Shown here: positions 4,406 through 5,759 of the stretch, piece by piece
Layout of the letters: every line of letters begins with the position of its first letter
Position numbering within the stretch: position 1 is the stretch's first letter
Source: Chloroflexia bacterium
GTDB lineage: Bacteria; Chloroflexota; Chloroflexia; Thermomicrobiales; UBA6265
Length of the DNA stretch: 5,759 bases
Direction: 5' to 3'
NCBI GenBank assembly: GCA_013696525.1
Contig: JACCYK010000653.1
Location: forward strand, 1-5,759
The notes under the pieces: model-generated
What the model saw: only the letters and a program-made list of their open reading frames with translations
Told to the model about the DNA's origin: nothing
Database searches by the model: none
Made by a program: the position numbers and the translations under genes

Positions 4406-5759
4406 TCACCGGGGGCTTGATGCACGAAACCCACACCTTCTCGGCCGAACCGACGCCGCTCGACCGGTGGACGGTCAGCCGGGGCGAGGAGTGCCGGGTG
4501 TACGCGGGGACCAATCACTCGTTGGGCGGGGTGATTGATGGCTGCCGTGAGCTCGGCATCGAGCTGGCGCCAACCTTTTTTGCCCTCGCCACGCCGAGCG
4601 GCACCCCCGATCGCGAGACAGTGGAGACACTCGTCACCGAACTCGTGGCGAGGATCGAGCACGCGCTGCCGGCGGACGGCATCGTCCTCACCCTCCACGG
4701 GGCAATGGTGGGGGAGGAGCTGCCCGACGTCGAGGCGGAGATCCTGCGCCGGGTGCGAGCGATCACCGGGCCGGACCTGCCGATCGCGGTGACGCTCGAT
4801 CTCCACGCCAATACCAGCCACGAGCTGGTCGAACTGGCCACGATCATCGTCGGCTACGACACCTACCCGCATATCGATCTCAACGACCGGGCGCGGGAGG
4901 CGGTCGCGCTCCTGGCGGACACGATTCAGGGCCGGATCAGGCCGGAGATGGCCTTTGCCGCGCCGCCCCTGATGCCGGTGCCGCAGGCGATGTTCACCGG
5001 ACAGCCGCCCTTCAAGACCCTGTTCGATCGCGCCTTCGCGCTTGAGGCTGCCGGCGCCGCCCTCAGCATCACCATCGCCGGCGGCTTTGCCTATGCCGAC
5101 GCGCCGGTGTCCGGCATGAGCTTCATCGCTGTCACCGATCACGATCAGGCCGGGGCGGAGCGGATCGTGGCCGAGCTGGCGGACCTAGCCTGGGATCTCC
5201 GGGCCGAGATGCGGGTGGAGAATGTGCCGCCGGCGCAAGCGGTCGCCGCCGCGATCGCCTATCCCGAAGGGCCGGTGGTCCTGGTCGATGTCGGTGACAA
5301 CATCGGCGGCGGCACACCCGGCGACGGGACGGTGATCCTGGGCGAGCTGCTGCGCCAGGGGGCAACCGAGGCGACGGTGATCGTGAACGATCCGGCCGCG
5401 GTTCAGGCCGCGTTTGCCGCCGGGGTTGACGGCCCGCTCGCGCTTCCGGCCGGCGGCAAGACCGACCGCCGGCACGGCGACCCGGTGCAGGTCAGGGGCC
5501 GGGTTCGCCTGCTCTATGATGGCCGCTGGACCCACGAGGGGCCGGAGAACGCCGGGGTTCCAGTCGATAACGGGCCGATCGCGGTGGTCCGGGTCGATGG
5601 GGTGAATCTGATCCTGACCACGGCCAAGACCGCGCCGGGCGATCTCCAGCAACTGAAGTCCGCCGGGATCGATCCGGCCCGCCAACAGATCCTGGTGGTG
5701 AAGGCGGCGGTGCGCTGGCGCGGCGGCTATGCCCCGATCATGAAGCATCACATTGATGT
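4396..5759 (+). CDS. M81-family metallopeptidase, MlrC-like (3'-truncated by window)
   Basis: Zinc-dependent peptidase of the MlrC (microcystinase C) family. Translation from GTG at 4396 stays open to the window end: 454 residues seen, against about 490-510 for the family, so only the tail is missing. The N-terminal M81 domain has GGLMHETHTF (Glu11), TLHGAM (His101), TLDLHAN (Asp135, His137) and YDTYPHIDL (His159). The 34-, 2- and 22-residue spacings equal those I recall for MlrC residues H150, D184, H186 and H208, so the metal site looks intact. The MlrC C-terminal domain shows LVDVGDNIGGGTPGDGT (296-312) and VKAAVRWRGGYAPI near the end. No signal peptide is seen, so it is probably cytoplasmic. 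It overlaps the IclR gene by 10 nt, suggesting translational coupling. Most family members are not microcystin degraders; the likely substrate is some small or modified peptide (inference). Confidence 0.93.
   Translation, partial: MRLITGGLMHETHTFSAEPTPLDRWTVSRGEECRVYAGTNHSLGGVIDGCRELGIELAPTFFALATPSGTPDRETVETLVTELVARIEHALPADGIVLTLHGAMVGEELPDVEAEILRRVRAITGPDLPIAVTLDLHANTSHELVELATIIVGYDTYPHIDLNDRAREAVALLADTIQGRIRPEMAFAAPPLMPVPQAMFTGQPPFKTLFDRAFALEAAGAALSITIAGGFAYADAPVSGMSFIAVTDHDQAGAERIVAELADLAWDLRAEMRVENVPPAQAVAAAIAYPEGPVVLVDVGDNIGGGTPGDGTVILGELLRQGATEATVIVNDPAAVQAAFAAGVDGPLALPAGGKTDRRHGDPVQVRGRVRLLYDGRWTHEGPENAGVPVDNGPIAVVRVDGVNLILTTAKTAPGDLQQLKSAGIDPARQQILVVKAAVRWRGGYAPIMKHHID

Noticed and set aside
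4129..5142. Minus-strand reading frame (337 codons) opposite the IclR and M81 genes
   Set aside because: It spans two real genes antisense, has low-complexity Arg/His/Asp-rich content and no recognisable family.

Overview
This is a GC-rich bacterial chromosomal window with tight, GC3-biased coding regions, GTG and TTG starts, and strong AAGGAGG-type ribosome binding sites. An RskA-type sigma/anti-sigma pair, a secreted GH3 hexosaminidase and an IclR/M81 peptidase pair would suit a Chloroflexota (Thermomicrobia-like) or actinobacterial genome. That placement is inference; nothing here fixes the taxon. I see no mobile element, CRISPR array, rRNA or tRNA.

Layout. Positions 39-1382 (minus strand) hold a two-gene envelope-signalling unit: an ECF sigma factor with a TTG start, then after 24 nt a single-pass membrane anti-sigma factor of the RskA type with a GTG start. 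Positions 1383-2080 hold no large gene. They do contain a very small minus-strand ORF (1797-1883) for a 28-residue, uncharged, glycine-zipper membrane peptide with a good ribosome binding site, and several inverted repeats. Positions 2081-3352 (minus) encode an exported single-domain GH3 beta-N-acetylhexosaminidase (NagZ family). Its true start is an ATG just after AAGGAGGT, not the longer upstream reading frame.

A 234-nt divergent intergenic region follows, with a plausible sigma70-type promoter facing right. Positions 3587-4405 (plus) encode an IclR-family regulator. It overlaps by 10 nt the GTG start of an M81-family metallopeptidase (MlrC/microcystinase-C-like, 4396 to beyond the window end). 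This peptidase gene runs off the right edge after 454 codons.

How the genes may work together. The sigma/anti-sigma pair probably links an envelope signal to transcription. The exported hexosaminidase probably acts on cell-wall or other N-acetylhexosamine glycosides outside the membrane. IclR probably controls its own operon with the peptidase, in answer to a small ligand. No single large novel system is evident. The least explained element is the glycine-zipper microprotein with a long hairpin over its stop codon.
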